From: Anagrus nilaparvatae
Lineage: Eukaryota > Arthropoda > Insecta > Hymenoptera > Mymaridae
Length of the DNA stretch: 64,000 nucleotides
Assembly (NCBI GenBank): GCA_022575985.1
Contig: JAKSXM010000132.1
Location: forward strand, 868,001 to 932,000
Reading direction: 5' to 3'
In this document: positions 14,901 through 26,400 of the stretch, piece after piece
How positions within the stretch are numbered: position 1 is the first letter of the stretch
Layout: each line of letters starts with the position of its first letter
Notes under the pieces: generated by a model
Database searches by the model: none
What the model saw: only the letters and a program-made list of their open reading frames with translations
Told to the model about the DNA's origin: nothing
Translations under genes and position numbers: made by a program

Positions 14901-15575
14901 AGCAGCAAAGTATTTTTTTTTTAACATAAAATTAGACTTATCTTAGAGATTAATCACACTTTTGGAGAAATAAAAATTAAAGAAAACATTAATTATACCC
15001 TTTGATTAACGCCTGTTTCCGAAGAAGGTTAAAAGTACAAATTTTCTTTTGCAAAATAATTATGTGTTTTAAAAACAGCAACAATTTCATTAAATTTTTT
15101 ATATTTTAATTTATTTTTTATGGCTCAATTTCTTTCAGTTAACTATAACTTAGGAGATGAAGAAATATTTGTTCTTCTATAAAAAAGTTAAAATGACAAA
15201 TGTAAAAAAATTTTAATTTTTTAAAAGACTAACAATTCCAAAAAATAATTAATTCATCAAAAACAAAACTAAAAGAAATTTAAGGCTTGAATCCCCCCAA
15301 AAAAATGCTTGTAAACAAACCCACATTCACTGAATTCAGCATAAAAATTGCGCATATTTCCAACTAGTAGCCAAATTTCTTAAAATTTAATCCAAAAAAT
15401 AATAAATACTTACTTCTTTCCCAGCAATAATTCCTTGCTGCAATCGAATTTCCTTTGAATCTTTATTACCAGAAGTGTTAATACTTTGTCTCCCACTATT
15501 ATAAGTTCTTTGTGTCAAAACTATATTAACGATAAAAAATAAATTTAAAATTAAGAAATTTAAATTCCTATTCAT
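2020..15575 (-). CDS. Carboxylesterase/cholinesterase-family protein, complete, 5 exons
   Basis: Exons (minus): 15414-15575, 13728-14001, 3488-3597, 2592-3424, 2020-2518. All junctions are GT-AG and phases match, giving 625 aa. The start is the ATG at 15573-15575, followed by a signal peptide (about residues 1-21). Family marks: SEDCLYLN in exon 2, oxyanion loop HAGDF (160-164), nucleophile elbow GHSSG with Ser241, acid Glu364 (SNEQA) and His490 (VPHMFELPFVFG). The triad is therefore complete and spaced as in cholinesterases, so an active serine hydrolase is likely. The last ~20 residues are hydrophobic and end at the stop, which suggests a GPI-anchor signal or membrane tail. HAGDF and GHSSG differ from the usual HGGG and GESAG, so it may belong to a less studied insect esterase clade rather than acetylcholinesterase. 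The substrate is unknown. Intron 2 is 10.1 kb and filled with repeats. Confidence 0.9.
3598..7729. other. First part of esterase intron 2, nothing recognised
   Basis: Intronic AT-rich sequence without a supported gene. Small open frames at 5600-5785 and 7391-7651 show no conserved motif and read as chance. A short GC-richer palindromic patch near 5070-5096 (GTGGGTTACCCAC) may be a worn MITE end. Confidence 0.5.
7730..7950 (+). repeat. G-tract plus ~33-bp minisatellite (about 6 units)
   Basis: A run of about ten G at 7734-7743 is followed by repeated units of the form 'agggacttagaataattt'. The same poly-G plus unit motif opens the TTAA-flanked elements at 33780 and 52705, so this is probably a relic of that family. 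Confidence 0.6.
8040..10195 (+). repeat. Interspersed repeat with ~155-bp internal tandem units and a hairpin 3' end (copy a)
   Basis: The best part runs from about 8755 ('ggttcctcatagaggaacc') to 10193. It has a (GT)n tract at 8876-8904, then about six units starting 'ggacgtagtacctaatt' (near 9173, 9328, 9483, 9640, 9794), then a fixed 3' end 'gaggaaccttagtgcc' plus the 16-bp palindrome TGCCAACTAGTTGGCA and 'gggtattttt'. A more diverged copy precedes it (8040-8740). Further copies lie at 41030-42310 and 55003-55960 (minus), with a fragment at 28550-28830. Copies share the 3' end but not the 5' end, which suggests a retroposed element; a Helitron-type element with a terminal hairpin is an alternative. 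Confidence 0.7.
10235..10570. repeat. Foldback repeat with 'aacaagggat' arms
   Basis: Two inverted copies of a motif around 'aataagggataaaatattgg' and 'gttaaacaagggatgaaaa' flank a short GC-richer core with 'tgcatacaactgca'. The same family is found at 30861-31085. No coding capacity is seen. Confidence 0.5.
11337..11830. repeat. Foldback element with ~220-bp inverted arms
   Basis: The sequence from about 11341 ('ctataaaattttcc') through 'ttgcccacaataggaatttt' is repeated in reverse complement from about 11830 back to 11600 ('tcctattgtgggcagctgg'). The arms contain 'gggtcgctgaaaacgaa', the same core phrase as the foldback elements at 22 kb and 35.6 kb, so it is probably a distant relative. 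It lies inside esterase intron 2. Confidence 0.65.
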
Positions 15576-15957
15576 CTCCAACCGAAAAAAATAAACTAAA
15601 TCAAAATTTTTAAAAATTTACTAAAAAACATTTTATTCAATACACAATTCTCTTACAACTAACGTTTTAAAAAGTTAACTAAAGTTTTATATACAAATTT
15701 AACTCTCCGTACGTACTCTTTCTCTTTGCTAAATGTACGTATAATATTAAAAGAGAGCTTTTTTGATCGCGTGACCAAAAACAACTTTTGTTTTACACAC
15801 ATACACATACACCCCTGTATATGTATATTACATTTCCCACCCCTATTTTTAAAGATTACTTTTTGGATAAAAAGTAAGGAAAATAGAAAAAAATGTCTTT
15901 TCAGAATATTTTATCAATGAAATAAATAAAAATTTTTTTTGTTATTAAATCAATTTT

Positions 15958-16813
15958 TTATTGTACACAAGATTCATAAGTTGGTACAATATATTTAATA
16001 TTAATAAACGCATCTTCACCACCATATTGTTCTAATATTTCTAATGTTTCTTCGATCATATCAGAAACACTTTCACCACGTTGTTGTGCGTAATCAATTT
16101 CTTCGCCCAAATTTTTAGTACGATTTTTAAATAAATTAAATATTGGTAATATTTGACGAAAATATGGTACTAATGATTCACCAATACAATTACCTGATCT
16201 AACTAATCTTTGTAATACTCTACATGTTCTACATACAATATCAGGTATTTTTGTGTCTAAAGCTTCTGTAAAATATTAAATTTTTCATTAATTTACATTT
16301 TTAAAATAAAAAATAGCATAATTAAAACTTACTTTTAATAGGCCAGACTAATTGTGGTATTATTGGTAATATTTTAGTGCTACCAGCCTCTAATAAATCA
16401 GTGATACCTTGCTCTACAAGAAATGAATATGGTAATTTATTTTCAATTAAGCCATTAAAAAACAGAGGTAAATAAAACGAATAATCAATTATATTTTTAT
16501 CTATTTTCCATAATATTCGAGAATTGCCAGAATTATCTTTTTCTATTGTTATTGGAATTGAACCACGTTTATAATATTTACGGAATTCTGATATTTTTGG
16601 CTTTTTTTCTTCTAACACGTTTATTCGAGGTGGTCCACATACTATTGTGTTATCCTGGTAATTTTTTAAAATTAGGTCAGATTTTTTTTGGGGTTATTCT
16701 GTTTTATTACTTACTTGAAGTGCTTGTATCGTAAATGCTGGTACTACTCTTGGTATTAATTTTTCGTATCTATGTTTATTAATTACACTCCAAAATTCTT
16801 TTTGATTAACCAT
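15958..16813 (-). CDS. PACRG: PACRG, parkin co-regulated gene protein, complete, 3 exons
   Basis: Exons (minus): 16715-16813, 16333-16654, 15958-16265, with GT-AG junctions and matching phases; 242 aa. Diagnostic stretches are RGSIPITI after the N-terminus, [16 protein letters not shown] across the exon 2/3 junction, [26 protein letters not shown], and the near-invariant [11 protein letters not shown] followed by VPTYESC at the C-terminus. PACRG is an armadillo/HEAT-like microtubule-binding protein that bridges the A and B tubules at the inner junction of axonemal doublets. In an insect it would act in sperm flagella and chordotonal sensory cilia. Length fits the conserved core of the family. 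It lies just upstream of the esterase on the same strand, about 380 bp apart, without evidence of co-regulation. Confidence 0.95.
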
Positions 16814-17979
16814 AATTTTAATGAAATTTTTGATAATAATAACATAATGCGTCACATTTTTTTTTGGTTTAAAATTTTTTCAAGTATACTTTAAGATACT
16901 GCTGATGGAATGCAGTAACTTTATATTATTTTATGACGTGACTTTACGTTCAGGTATTTTTGTGTATCTAAGCAACAACTAAATAAATGTTTTAACATAT
17001 TTAAATTTATACTTTTATTTAAAAGTCATTTAAGTTTTTTTATTTTTGGCAAAAAAATGTTATTATTATTATTTTTTTGATTAATTATTGAATTTTTTTT
17101 AAAATATTACATTTTTTTGATACATGACAATGACTGAAATTTAAATTTATTTTAAGGTCGTTAAATATACATGCACGGGTAAATACATACTTCAGAGCTT
17201 TATTTTTTTGAATAAAACTTTTTTTAATAATAGTTATTATTGACAGATTAAAAACTGTTTATAAACTGCTTAAAAATTAAAGTTTTTTTAAAATACTAAG
17301 CTAATGGTGAAAGTTGCTTTTTCCCCGATAATGGTGCATAAATCTATATGTAAAACTTGGCGCAAAAAGGTTTGCATTTGCCTTGATTGATAAAATGATG
17401 ATAAAATGACCCCATCATTGGCAAAAAATTTTATATCCATTATTCGTACCTGGTTTTGCCTATTTGGACTTTTACACCTCTAATACTGAATATACTATTT
17501 TGAGGTATTAAGATAATCCAGTTTTATGACGGTAAAAATTGCTATTTAGGACAAAAACCATTATCATAACGACAACAATATTTTCTTTGATTCTAGTGAG
17601 TAAAGTTTTTAATTTTTGTTTTAAAAAATTTTTTTCTATTCAATACAGTTTACCAAAAATTTTTTATTATATATAAAAAACTTATTATTTATAAAAAAAT
17701 ATTTCTCGTTAGTAATATACTCTTAATACCTATATTGATAAATACCAAAAAATTTTTCTTTTCGTATTTTGGTCTTTTTTATCCTCTTATCCCATTTGAA
17801 TTTAACTCATCATAATCTTCGTAATACCTTAGTCGTTTTTTTAATTCTATTAAAAATTTGCGTATAAAGTAGGCTAATTTTTACCAATTATAATTTGCAG
17901 ACAAGGGTGCCACCTCTCTGAATTATTATTTGCACCCAGATGTATAAGAAATTAATTAGTACGTATAAGAAATTAATTG
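16814..17979. other. Intergenic, upstream of PACRG; no gene seen
   Basis: AT-rich sequence with no supported coding frame or RNA gene. It should contain the PACRG promoter, but no clear core element stands out. Confidence 0.5.
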
Positions 17980-17981
17980 TA

Positions 17982-18926
17982 CACGGAAAAAAATTCTAAG
18001 TTGTATTGACAAATAACTTTGTTGAAATATGCCAACAAAGTATTTGTTGAATTGTCATAGTTACTTAGTTGATTCAAACAGAGTGAAAATTTTATTTAAA
18101 AAAAATTATTTTTTTATTTTTTTTTTTATTATTTTTTTTTTTTTTAAATTAATTATTTTTTTTTTTATAATTATTTTTTTATATTTATTTAATATTTATT
18201 AATTTAAAATCTGTTAAAAAAAACCGAAGAAAAATTTTGACTGCTACTGGGATCGAACTCGAGTATCGCGGCTTCCGAGACAGCGTGATTATCCATTCTG
18301 CTAACAGGACAGTTGTATTTAATAAAAAAATTTTAAGTACTATATGTTACAAATAATAATTTTCGAAATTATATGCAGAGTAAATTATACATACCCAGCG
18401 AAATGCATATTTAAAAATAATAGTTAAAACTATCATAAATAATTTTTAGGAAATCCCATTTCTTTATTATAATAATAATGAATAATAATATAAGCAAAAG
18501 TAAATTATGCATTTTATATTTAAAAATAATATTTAAAACTATCATTAAAAATTTTTAGGAAATTCCATTTCTTTATTGAATAATAATATAAACAAAAGCG
18601 CGCTGCTGAAAGAGAAGAGCATAATAGGATAGAAAGAGAAAGAATGAATAAATATTTTAATATAAAAGAAAAAGCATTGACCTAACTATTAAAATTAATC
18701 ATATTAATGTTGTAGGTTGTTGGTTTATCTAACACTATGTTGATTCAACAAAGATTTAAGTGGTTAACTTAACAATTTTAATTTTGCTTGAATCAACAAA
18801 GTATTTGTTGGTTTAATGTTTTTATTTGACAATCTAACGTTTAATCTTTCCATTCAACAAACTTACAATACTAATCATATTTCAGTAACGTAATACGTTT
18901 GGTTTGTCTTATATTTTTTTTACGTG
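17982..18926. mobile_element. Tc1/mariner-type MITE flanked by TA
   Basis: The ends are CACGGAAAAAAATT at 17982 and its near reverse complement (ATTTTTTTTACGTG) ending at 18926, with TA on both sides (17980-17981 and 18927-18928). A second inner pair of inverted motifs built on 'ttgacaaataa' and 'aacaaagtatttgttg' lies at about 18005-18060 and 18730-18840. There is no transposase frame. A tRNA-like segment sits inside. Confidence 0.7.
18242..18313 (-). pseudogene. tRNA-like relic inside the MITE
   Basis: On the minus strand there is a box-A-like 'TTAGCAGAATGG' and, after a spacer of tRNA size, a box-B-like GAGTTCGATCCCA. These are the two internal Pol III promoter boxes of a tRNA. The acceptor and anticodon stems pair poorly, so it is not a working tRNA gene. 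It could be a captured tRNA pseudogene or a SINE head. Confidence 0.6.
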
Positions 18927-18928
18927 TA

Positions 18929-20465
18929 TTGATTCTTGAACTTCGGTAATCTTGAGTGGTGGTAGTCTTCTTAGTTATGGTTTCAAGAGGTAGAAATGAG
19001 GGACTAGTAACACATCCGTCTAATACAATTTTTAAAATCAGATTTGGATTCTGCTACCTAAAATACATATTAGGACCCGTAAAAGTTAGAAAAAAATTAA
19101 TCTATACTTTAAGAGTTATAGGAGCAAAATATAACTTTGAAAGACCGCTTTTGATTAGCAAAAGTATGTGTACGCGTTTTTACATATACGAAAAAAAAAT
19201 CTATTTTCGGATTACATCTTGCAGTTAGCAGAATTTTGTTTCTAGCTCGCAAACAATTGCAAATGTTAAGAAAATTTAAACAATTTTTTTTCTCATCGTA
19301 ACGTTGCATGCAAATCCTAAATAAGCAAACAAAATTTTTTTAAATTTTCTTTACGTTTTTGGCTATTGGCAATTATTTGAGCAAAAAAATTTCGCTAAGC
19401 AATAACTACAGGCAGAATTCCACCAACCACAAGCGGGTTTTTTTTCAGTGTACAGCTTCGACAAAGCGTTTCTAAAACGTTTGCAGACCGAGTTACAGAC
19501 TTGAATAAAAAATGCTAATAGAAATTTTTTTACGTTTTTAAATCTGTGGCGAGAGAAGAAGTCTATTGCCGGACGCGTAGCGTCCGGGAAATACTTGCTT
19601 TCTCGACGCAGACCAGAAATATACTATTTCTGCATCAGTGGCGAGAAATCTTTCTGGCCGCGAACCAGAAAATTTGTTTATTGTAAGAAAAAGTTGTATA
19701 TGTATTAAAAAAAAAAATATATGGAGTACGATTCATTCTTAATTTTCATCTGAAGCTTCACTAGAAAACTTAAGTTTTTCTTAAAATAAAAGGGTGCCTT
19801 ATATGGAGCACAATCTATATAGATCCAGCCATTTAGAATTCCCTTAATCAATCCACCTTGGCCTCTGAATTCTGAGCCAGGTCCCCATTTATTTTTAGTT
19901 TTATAGGTTTAGAATAGATAAGATGAGAAAGAAAGCAATCTGAGCAGACTTCTTTAAAATGCGTGTTTTTAGGCTAGGTATTCGGTTTCTTCAGCACTGT
20001 ATCTCGCATCATTGGATGTTTTATATACGCCGTGTTATATGCAGTGAAATTTAAAATATGCAAGCTCATCTTCTGCACAACACGTCGTATATAAACGCCG
20101 CAGGTAAAACTGCAGATTGGAGACAGTGCCTTCATAATATAAACTTATTTTTGAAAGACGAGTTTACATGTTTACAATTTTTCTGTGCAACACGGTGTAC
20201 AAACGCATCAGGAAAAACGCCAAATTTAAAATTCGGTCCTACAGAATCACGTGACCCGCAGTTTAACAACCACAAAGAAGACTGGAACATTCCTCGAACA
20301 GACTTCATTATTTAAGTGTTGGTCTGTGCTTCAAATAAATAAATTTGCCGTAGTCCATCTTTCTTATTTTTCTAGGTGCATTACTTTATAAGTGCGTTTA
20401 TATCTAAAAAAATTAACGTGTGCAAGAAGATTTAATTTGAATTTAAAATAAAATTGTAAATTACA
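18929..20465. other. Intergenic with MITE end and GC-rich repeat; no gene seen
   Basis: A mariner-like end 'ttttttttcagtgta' lies at about 19438-19452 and resembles one near 11930-11946. A GC-richer patch at 19545-19680 ('ccggacgcgtagcgtccgg', 'tgcatcagtggcgagaaa') resembles the patches at 33365-33480 and 52285-52400. The open frame at 20058-20315 contains a loosely repeated 'caacacgtcgtatataaacgc' phrase and has no recognisable domain. 'ctttataagtgcg' at 20385-20397 could be a TATA element for the OBP gene starting at 20466. Confidence 0.45.
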
Positions 20466-23400
20466 ATGAAACCATCAATAATTTTTGTTTTGGTTTTATC
20501 ATTTTCTGCTTTTGGAGTAAGTACACCTATACACGTACATTTTTTTATTTTATTTTGAGAACAATACATACCTAATAAATTATAAACAATACTTATTGTC
20601 GGTATTTATATTCAATTTTGTTTCATTTATTTATATAATAACTATAAAAAACTTTTTTAAAATAAACTACCTATACACCCAAAAATGTATACGGCATTAT
20701 TAAAAATAGTAAACAATAATATATAAATATTTGATAAATATAAGCTTTTCCCAGTAAGATACAGCTGTATAAAATTGCATAGAAGCTGTAAATGCATGAA
20801 TAAATTTGCATGATTATATTTTATTGTGAATCAACGGAATCAAATTTCACATAAAAATTAAAGTGTGTAATAAGCTTAATTAAATATACCTATACTATAC
20901 ATAATATGAATATACATATACAATTCGCGACGATATAATAATAATAATTAATATTATGAGAAACGCTCTTCCTGGAAATTTGTTCATATTTGTTCATGGT
21001 TTTTTATATCGACGCTTGACAACTTATTTTTGAAGCCATTTTTCAAATTTTTTATACTTGCGTTTCAACGGTTTAATTTTGGAAATTATTTATTTTCTTT
21101 GACAGTTTTATAAAAATCTGAGTGTCTAATATCATCGATAACTCGAATCGAGCAAAGAATATTTTAAGAGATTTATTATTTTATTAAAAAATTTTATTTT
21201 TGCTATTTTTTATAGATAATCTCAGGGCTAGTTTTAGAATATGATGAATTTAGCAAATTAACAAAGGCATGTATGGCAGAATGCAAATTCAGTGGTAAAA
21301 TAGTTTTTTAAAACATTTTTATTAAGAAAATTGAATATGAATCTAAAAAAATGTTTAATGTATTTTTAGTATTGACATCAGCGACCGATTCTGAAGTAAA
21401 AAAAATAAATAGATGTTTTTGTCATTGTCTTGCTTTGAAAAGGGATAAAAAAGTAATTTTGTTAATTAAATTTGCAATGTTAAATTAAATTATTTAAAAA
21501 AATTAATTTATATATTTTTTTCTTACATAGGTAAATGAGGATGGAACATTTAATAAAACTTTGTTTCGTGAAACTTATTTCCAAATGGCGCCAATAGAAA
21601 AGGCTGATGAAATTATTAACAAATGCATTTCTGAGGGTAAAAATTTTTTCTAATAATTGGTAATATTTTTATTATTAATAAATTTCATAATTATAGTTTC
21701 AGATATAAAAGATATTTGTGAAAAAATTGAGTTATTTTCATTCTGCTGTTTAGAAGAAAAAAAAATTCGTAGGGTAGGTGAATTTTTAAATAATTAAAAG
21801 CTTGTTTCTTTAACTACGCAAATTAACAAATTTTTAAGAAAGATAATAATCATAAATTAATTTAAAATTTAATCGATAAAACAAAAAATAGTATATAACT
21901 AATAATTCATTATGAATAATGAACGGTCTAAGAGAAGATATAAAAATGAATGAAAATGAATTTAATGAGCCCATTTTGCCCTTAAAGTAATTAGTTATAC
22001 CAGCTATTTAGTAAAATCACGGGGGGGGGGGGGGGTGGTATTGTTTGTGGCCGCCAACAGATTTGGTATACTATATAATTTTAGGGTCACTGAACACGAA
22101 AATTGGGGTCTTTTCTATGAGAAATTGGAACTTGACCCTTAAATTACCCAAAACTACCCCTAAAAGGGGTGTTTTTGCAACTTTTGCTCTAGCCCTCCAA
22201 GATTTGGTCTAATAAGAGTTTTTGGGGTCGCTGATCACGAATATCGAAGTTATAACTATGAAAAATTACCCTTCACCCTTAAATTGGCCAAAACTACCCC
22301 TGCAAGGGGTATTTTCCCTACTTTCGCTCTAGCCCTCCAAGATTCGATCTAATAAGGTTTTTGGGTCGCTAATCACAAAAATTGATGTCTTTTCAATTAA
22401 AACTTAACTCTTCACCCTTAAATTACCCAAAACTACCCCTAATAGGGGTGTTTTTACAAATTTCACTCTAGCCCAGAAGATTTAGTATAATAGGGTTTTT
22501 TGGGTCGCTGATCACAAAAATTGATGTATTTTAAATTAAGGATGAAAACTACCAAGCTGGGGATAATAGACATAAACAACTATTACTCTCTCTTTCTATC
22601 ATATTACTATAGAAGCGAGAATCTTGCGCGCGCACAACTATACGATAGAATTGTCAAATAAATACAATTTTCGTTATAAACAAACCACCCTATAGTCCTG
22701 TCGCCAGCAATGCTATTTAATGCCATAAAATCCTAAAATAGCATAAAAGTTCCATGGAAAAAAATGGGTTGTATTTATGTTTTTTGACCCGCTAAACACG
22801 AATCTGAGGTCTATTTTGCAAAATTCGTGGTCAATTTTTTTTTATGAACAAATTATTGGCCAATTGTGAAGGGGTAATTTTTCATATTTATAACTTCAAT
22901 ATTCGTAATCAGCGATCCAAAAAACCCTTATTAGACCAAATCTTGAAGAGCTAGAGCGAAAGTTGCGAAAACACCCCTTTTAGGGGTAGTTTTGGCTAAT
23001 TTAAGGGTCAAGCCCCCATTTCTCATAGAAAAGATCCCGATTTTCGTAAAGCAATTTCTGATCAGCCACCCAAAAAACCTATAGTAGACCAAATCTGGTA
23101 CCCCCCACAAACAATACCACCAAAACCATGATTTGACTGGAGTACTAGGGCTGAATTACTATTTGCGATACTATTTGTACCTTTAAAGTCAAATTTTATC
23201 CTCGGAAATTATTACCGGAATCAGGATTATATTGTAGCCACAAGAGGTCCATTTTGACGTTAGAGGCAATTAACATCACGCGGGGATGAATTTAATATCC
23301 GCGATATATATTGTACCAGTAAAGTCCATTTAAATGCACTTCAGAGCCGCATTTACCAAGAGCTGATTATTTACTTCTTGAGACGTGTTTTATTATTCTG

Positions 23401-26400
23401 TATACAGTTTTTCTATTTCGCCATGCATACAGTACAGTGCGACTTCGTATAACGGGTATGAGTACATTGTTTGATGCCTTATGTTAAAATTGTTGTAACT
23501 CCGCTCAGACGATTCATTTGGGAATAGAATGATAGTGAATTACGTAAGAGGAGCGTTGATTTTTTTTTCTCATTATTACTCATGAAAGTGATTCGTCGTG
23601 TATACTATATAATAGAGAAGTTAGAAAAATCGCGTGCGCTTAGCTAGATATTAAATAGTCAAAACTAATTTTTATTATATCGTATAATTTTGGCGGTTTT
23701 AAAATAAAATAATCTAAAATTTCACCAGAAACATGGATTTTAAAATAATACATTGAAAATAAATTTATGCCGCATGAAGCGTAATATATTCATATACTAT
23801 TTGAGTATGATTATAATATATATTAAGGAGGTTTATCTGTTAATAAAAATAATGTCAGAATGTAATAAAACGTTAATAGTATTAAAATTTATACATTTTT
23901 GAGCTAAAATCGACTAATTTTTACCTATGTCGCCGACTTAATTAATTTTTTATGAATAGAATAAAAGTGGTATTTTAACTTTGCGCTTATGGGAAAATTT
24001 GTTCGTTGAAAATTCGGATTTATAAAAAGTAGGGTGCTAATGACACAGATCGATGAAACTTAATAAATCTGATAAATAATTGTTCAAAAATTACATTTTC
24101 AATTAGTTTTACATACTTTATCGACTTTATTTTCGTAAATTTCGTAAAAAACACGTAACATAACCAAAAAGCTCATTATTTTAATTACGTTTTTTTAAAT
24201 TGTATAATACAATGAGACTTTTTTTATAATATTCTTGGATTATTATTAATGGCTTTTTATAGTTTCTTTTCAATTAACAGCTTCCAAAATAAACTTAAAA
24301 AAAAAAAAAATTATGTCGGTAATCGTAAATCCTGCGAAAATGTAGTAATCAACAGATAAACCTCTATGTAAGCCCCTTATTTACATATTTATTTATATAT
24401 TTGTTACACAGGATACTTTCACCGAAATGGTAACAGATGATTCGGTATTTCTATTTTTCTTCGGTAAACTGGAAGAATGTTTTGAAGAAGGTAAATGATA
24501 TTATAATGCCGATTTCTTTTTTTTTAAATTACATTTTTATTACATTTTTATTTTATTCATTTTTTGTAATAATTATTAAAAAGTTTTATTTTTATTTTAG
24601 TTGTAGCAACAAAAGATTGGAGAAACCCGAAAAATTTGCAACATTTTGTAATAACTTTTAGTGACTGTTTGAGTAAAAGAAGAGGAATGGTAATTTTTTA
24701 AGAATGTTAAATTTTATAGATTAAATTAGCTTGTCACACCGAGTGATACCTTTAATTAATATATTATAATGAAAAAATTTATTTATTTTTTTGAAGATTA
24801 ATGAAGATGGAACAGTAAATGAGGAATACGTTCGAAAATTGCATTTATCAGATATACCATTAAATATAGCAAAAGCAATTTTATCAGAATGTAAATATAT
24901 AAGTAAGGATAAAAAAAAATATTAAAATTTTTATTTTTATATATATGCAGGGTAAAAACCAACTGAAAAGTATAATTTTTGCTGAATGACCTCGGTGAGC
25001 AAAGAGAAACTTTAGTAAAGTTTCCTCAGAAATTCGGCCCTGCCATTAGTTTTGGAAAATTCCTACATGGAAAGCCAAAAAATTGAATTATTCACATACT
25101 ATTTTTCTGAAGCTGTAAAAAAATACACCCTCCATAATTTTTTTCAAGATTTGGGAAAATTTGGCATTTTGGCATATATTTTCGAATGCAAACAATTTAA
25201 TTGTGATCGATTTTCTAAGATCCAAAAAACCAAAATTTTCTTCAATTTTTTCACGGTTTATTTGATTTTTTACCAACTTAATGTCTTTTTATAGTTAAAA
25301 TATGGTAAGATTCAAGTTTCCAGGGAAATTTTACATACTTTATGTAATCTTAAAAAATGTATAACTTATTTTCGGGTGATATTTTAATTAATAAAATGTT
25401 TTTTAAGCCATATTTCCGTCAAAATAAGCATTGTTTATGAGTAATTGCAATCCAGAAGTCGTATGGTAGTAGTTTATTCTTGTTTTTAATCATTTATACA
25501 TCATTGTTACAAGATATACATATCGGTAGTTCTTAGCTATTTTTACCAAAGTCTGAGGTCGATGTCTTGGATTTAAAAAATACCAATTGTACTGTGTTTG
25601 GTATGTAAAAATATGGTTACTGTCAATTTTTAAGGCTCTAGATGGCTTGGTTGCAATTTGGCAGCTGTTTTTCAAATTTTGATTTTTTTCGAATTCTCAG
25701 CCACCCGTTTGCTTTTTATTTTCTGGACGCCCTAAATAAGCCTAAAAAATATTTTTTATATAAAGGTAGGTAGTAAAAATTCCCGCCCAATCCGAATCTG
25801 ACCATATTTTTTCGGAAAAACCTCAGGAAAATCGGTAAAACTAAAGGAAATTTAAAAAAAAAAATTTTTTTTACATATGTTTTCCCATACTTTTCATGCT
25901 TGTAAACTCTTTTTTTGACACATTTGCCTTTTAAGCACTTAAAAATCAATTTTAGGCTCAAAAAAATGATTTTGAAAATTGCTCATTTTCGGAATTTTCC
26001 AATTTCCTCACTTTTCCTGGCAGATAATGAAAAATCTGACTTGATTTTCGGATTCCTCGGGAAATTTTACATTGAAAACCTTCCTGGGTAGGAATTTTAG
26101 AGGCCTATTTGACGCTGTAAAAAAAAGAAAAACAAAGTAACCTGATAAAATCAAACATAATTAAAAATTATTAAATTTTGTTATTTTTTTATTCTGTTTA
26201 TTTTTTTGATTTTAGCAGGCTACTTTGTAAAATTATCTAAAAATGACTAAAAAATTAAATTCAGAAATCTGACTAAAAAATCAAACTTAAAAATCATAAG
26301 AAAACGTGAGTAAAACTTGAGGGCAATCGAACGAGGCCATTCTGCAAGAGTTAGGTACCTTTTAAGCATTTTTACTCATATAAATTTTAATTTATGTATA

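Noticed and set aside
18956..19309. Overlapping frames of 66-90 codons on both strands
   Set aside because: No motif, no splice context, and both strands are equally open; chance frames.
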